NCBI RefSeq assembly: GCF_000003605.2
Contig: NW_003107622.1
Coordinates: forward strand, 38,718 to 61,065
Direction: 5' to 3'
Source of the DNA: Saccoglossus kowalevskii
Lineage: Eukaryota; Hemichordata; Enteropneusta; Harrimaniidae
DNA: 22,348 nt
In this document: positions 20,231 to 22,348 of the stretch, in pieces
Numbering within the stretch: the first letter of the stretch is position 1
Layout of the letters: each line of letters starts with the position of its first letter
Translations under genes and position numbers: made by a program
Notes under the pieces: model-generated
What the model saw: the letters and a program-made list of their open reading frames with translations, nothing else
Told to the model about the DNA's origin: nothing
Databases searched by the model: none

Positions 20231-20535
20231 AACTCACAATATATTTTTCACATAAATGACGCCTGACATCCACCCCTAGATACATCTGACATTGTGTCAG
20301 ATACAGGTTTCCAGATGTTTCTTTCCCCCTCAACAGGTTTTTATATCTGCTTTTTTCTTGCTGGTCAATGTATTCCTGATGGGGGCTTTAGCATTGATTA
20401 TTTCATGTATATATACATCAGTAAGGGGAGGGTGCATGTAATAGTCGTGTGTGGCTTCTGGGTACTGCAACCACATTTCATGCTTTTTGTGTAATTTGTT
20501 TGAATAACTGAAGTAGAGTATAGATTGAAAGTATA
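20231..20535. other. Spacer without gene
   Basis: Unique-looking AT-rich sequence between the two minisatellites. Short open frames on both strands show no domain or composition that supports coding. Confidence 0.4.
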
Positions 20536-20798
20536 GTCTGGTCTGATATGACAAACCAACACAATCTGGCCATCTGACTGCAGATTCCAGTCCGGTCAGA
20601 TGGTACTGCATTCCAATCTAGCCAGTTAACAGCAAATACATGTCTGGCCAGGTTTGACAACAAATCCCAGTCAAAATCTGGTAACACCAGACACAGACTA
20701 CTCATACGACAGCAAATTTCAGTTCAGTTACATTATTGCCAACCCAAATCAGGTTAGTTGACAGTTGATTCTAATCTGGCCAGATACAAGAGCAAACT
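20536..20798. repeat. Degenerate 26-28-bp minisatellite (about 9-10 units)
   Basis: Units begin tctggcca and continue with ttgacagcaaat and tccag-like sequence. Clear starts lie at 20536, 20565, 20591, 20617 and 20643, then poorer copies run to tctggccag at about 20775. Divergence between units is high, so the array is old. Confidence 0.65.
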
Positions 20799-21640
20799 AA
20801 CACTGCAGCAGGAATAACTCAAGGCTCTGCATCATCAATGCAAAAGCCTTATATAAAAACAAATTTCATCATTTAATGTTCTCAATCCAAGACCTAGACT
20901 GTCAACAGTCATTGGGCCTAATGTAATTGTGTATCCTAGAGACAATCTGATGGAAAACTGCACTCCTGTCTCGATGCTCACAGTTTATTCATGCATATTG
21001 CGTTTACACACAATATTTATTAATAATAACAGATTAATATTACCATAGGTATGACTGACTGTCTATTCATCATGTCATTCATTGTCTAATGGCTATTGTT
21101 TTAAGCATGATGCTTATTTTTGATAGCAAACTATTTTCATTCAGCATACTTTGTTAGAATTTATTATCACCAGTAAAGTATTGTTTGTCAGCATTTACCA
21201 GGAAAGTTCAGTGTTTACTCTTAATTAAAGTACAGCTATGACACCAATGGTTTAGTAGGCCTCGGACGTTTAATGAAACCTCAATCCCAAACAGGCTGTT
21301 AACTAGTACCGGTAACTGTAATGTGCATGTTGCTGTACTTTAACAAGGCAATACTGAGAATTTGGCGAGGAGTTTTTTGCAGCCCCATAGCAGGGCCCAT
21401 ATTGTGTTGTATGCAAGTTACATAACAATGTATTGAAGAACATTGGGCCAACGATCTGTAGAAATTACACCTAATTCATGGACGTATCCTATTGAACTAC
21501 ACGTTACATTCAACCACACACCACCTACTTAGCTCTTTCACTGACTATGCCATGAGTGACTATGCATTCACAAGACTTTTTGATCTAAATATTGTTCAAA
21601 TTCAAGATGTTCCATTTTTAAATGTGGTACATCTTCAATA
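20799..21640. other. Gene-free region
   Basis: AT-rich, apparently single-copy DNA. I see no coding exon, RNA gene or repeat structure worth annotating. Confidence 0.4.
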
Positions 21641-21842
21641 TACTGTAAAATACTTATTTTAGCTGGAATTAATTTTTGCTGAGAAGACATTTTTGGTTTT
21701 TTGTATCAAATTTATTTTCACTGATTTTTGACAAGTTGAATGTAAAATATAGGAAAAAAGGTATATTCACTGGATTTTATTTTCACTGTTTCATTTCTTC
21801 AACGAAAATTAATTTCAAGCGAAAATAAAGTATTTTACAGTA
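21641..21842. mobile_element. MITE copy 2, same family as 6995-7206
   Basis: The body is 21643-21840 (198 bp), flanked by TA at 21641-21642 and 21841-21842. The terminal CTGTAAAATACTT is perfectly inverted at the other end, with terminal similarity running about 38 bp (TTTTCGCTTGAAATTAATTTTCG-like on the inverted right arm). It shares the internal segments aaatataggaaaaaa and ggattttattttcac with copy 1 in the same orientation. Its ends are cleaner than those of copy 1, so it defines the family terminus better. Non-coding. Confidence 0.85.
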
Positions 21843-21850
21843 CTACCTGT

Positions 21851-22348
21851 AATAATAATAATAACTTTATTGCATCCTTAGAAATACAATGTTTCTATCA
21901 GTTAATAGCAATAAGAATTAGTTGTGATAACTACTACTACAAAAAGAAAGTTAGTTGTTAAAAAAAGATAAAGCAAGTGTTACATATCAAATGGCATTTT
22001 TATTTCTTGATTGAAATGCATTATGAATATAGTTGCCAATCTTTTTTATTATTACATCATCTTTTGAAGTCATCAAGAAATTTAATTTCTGGAGATCATC
22101 CTGGGTTTCTTGTGGAAATATGTCTTGTATGATTTGTTGGCGTATTACATTATATTGTGGACATTTCATAACAAAGTGCAGTTCATCTTCTATTTCATTC
22201 TGTGAACATTGTTTGCAAATTCTATTTTCAGTAGTATTTTTGGTTGCATATGTCTCCCTTTTTCTATTGCTAAATTGTGATTACTAGTTCGAAATTTTGT
22301 CATTGAAATTCTTTGTTTCAAATTTAGCACATCTAAGTATTTTTCAAA
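21851..22348 (-). mobile_element. 3' end of a non-LTR retrotransposon, running off the right edge
   Basis: On the minus strand the sequence ends with a coding tail, a short 3' UTR of about 120 bp, an aataaagttatt polyadenylation-like signal and an (ATT)n tail (21851-21864). That is the standard terminus of a 5'-truncated or full LINE inserted in reverse orientation. Its 5' part lies beyond the window. It is separate from the RT fragment at 17938-18725, since that fragment lies on the 3' side of this one's tail. Confidence 0.85.
21987..22348 (-). pseudogene. ORF2 C-terminus of the right-edge LINE (CCHC-type end), frameshifted
   Basis: The last ~60 codons read from HFVMKCPQYNVIRQQI to SRNKNAI-stop (stop 21987-21989). 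Just before them is ENRICKQC, giving the cysteine-rich C-terminus CX2CX9HX4C seen after the RT in jockey/CR1/L1-like ORF2 proteins. The closing helices (LMTSKDDVIIKKIGNYIHNA) match the usual family ending. Further upstream, FEKYLDV and TKFRTSNHNLAIEKGRH fit the expected residues but lie in another frame, so a frameshift sits between about 22240 and 22258. The copy is therefore inactive in this region. Confidence 0.8.

Noticed and set aside
18905-20266. 453-codon open frame with repeated VLVSYWLSSQ as a protein-coding gene
   Set aside because: It begins at a GTG with a stop just upstream at 18884, has no ATG until near its end, lies wholly inside a 30-bp tandem repeat, and shows mostly non-synonymous changes. 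Openness follows from the unit length being divisible by three.
22033-22287. Plus-strand 84-codon open frame
   Set aside because: It is the antisense shadow of the LINE ORF2 C-terminus.

Overview
The window is AT-rich animal genomic DNA, not bacterial. It has no operons or ribosome binding sites, its coding exons are short with GT/AG splice sites, its introns are very long, and it carries non-LTR retrotransposon fragments, MITEs and minisatellites. Repeat content and AT richness suggest a marine invertebrate, but I cannot name the phylum from sequence alone.

The one host gene I can support is the 5' end of a paxillin-family (PXN / Hic-5) gene on the minus strand. Its first coding exon (15715-15727) is only 13 nt and encodes MDDL plus one base. 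It splices across a 14,682-nt first intron to exon 2 (782-1032). Together they read MDDLDALLADLQTATSHL, an almost textbook paxillin N-terminus with the LD1 motif (LDxLLxxL), followed by a Pro/Gln/Ser/Thr/His-rich linker. The remaining LD motifs and LIM domains would lie to the left of the window. Just upstream of the start codon (15837-15886) is a compact cluster of promoter-like motifs: a CArG-like box, CCAAT, a CACGTG E-box and a full TGACGTCA CRE. A GC/CpG-richer zone lies inside the start of intron 1.

Intron 1 is otherwise non-coding. It holds a 33-bp minisatellite (2418-2671), a 19-bp perfect inverted repeat (1238-1345), a tRNA-like T-arm (13941-13961), a (ACAAT)n tail (14311-14334), and a ~1.4-kb composite element (6413-7844). 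The composite element is built of ~135-175-bp tandem units, with a CA-rich microsatellite, a terminal hairpin, 12-bp inverted ends and a CTAG end. This layout fits pearl / Helentron-type non-autonomous Helitrons. A TA-flanked MITE (6997-7204) has inserted into one of its units.

Upstream of the gene (15890-22348) I see no host exon. The region contains two adjacent fold-back elements (16241-16550), a (TA)n run, a CTCF-consensus match (17725-17738), a degenerate antisense reverse-transcriptase fragment (about 17938-18725), and a 44-unit, indel-free 30-bp minisatellite with one open reading frame (18901-20230). It also contains an older 26-28-bp minisatellite (20536-20798), a second copy of the MITE (21643-21840), and the 3' end of another non-LTR retrotransposon running off the right edge (21851-22348). 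I found no convincing new multi-gene system. The most informative novelties are the Helentron/MITE nest inside the paxillin intron and the 30-bp array.
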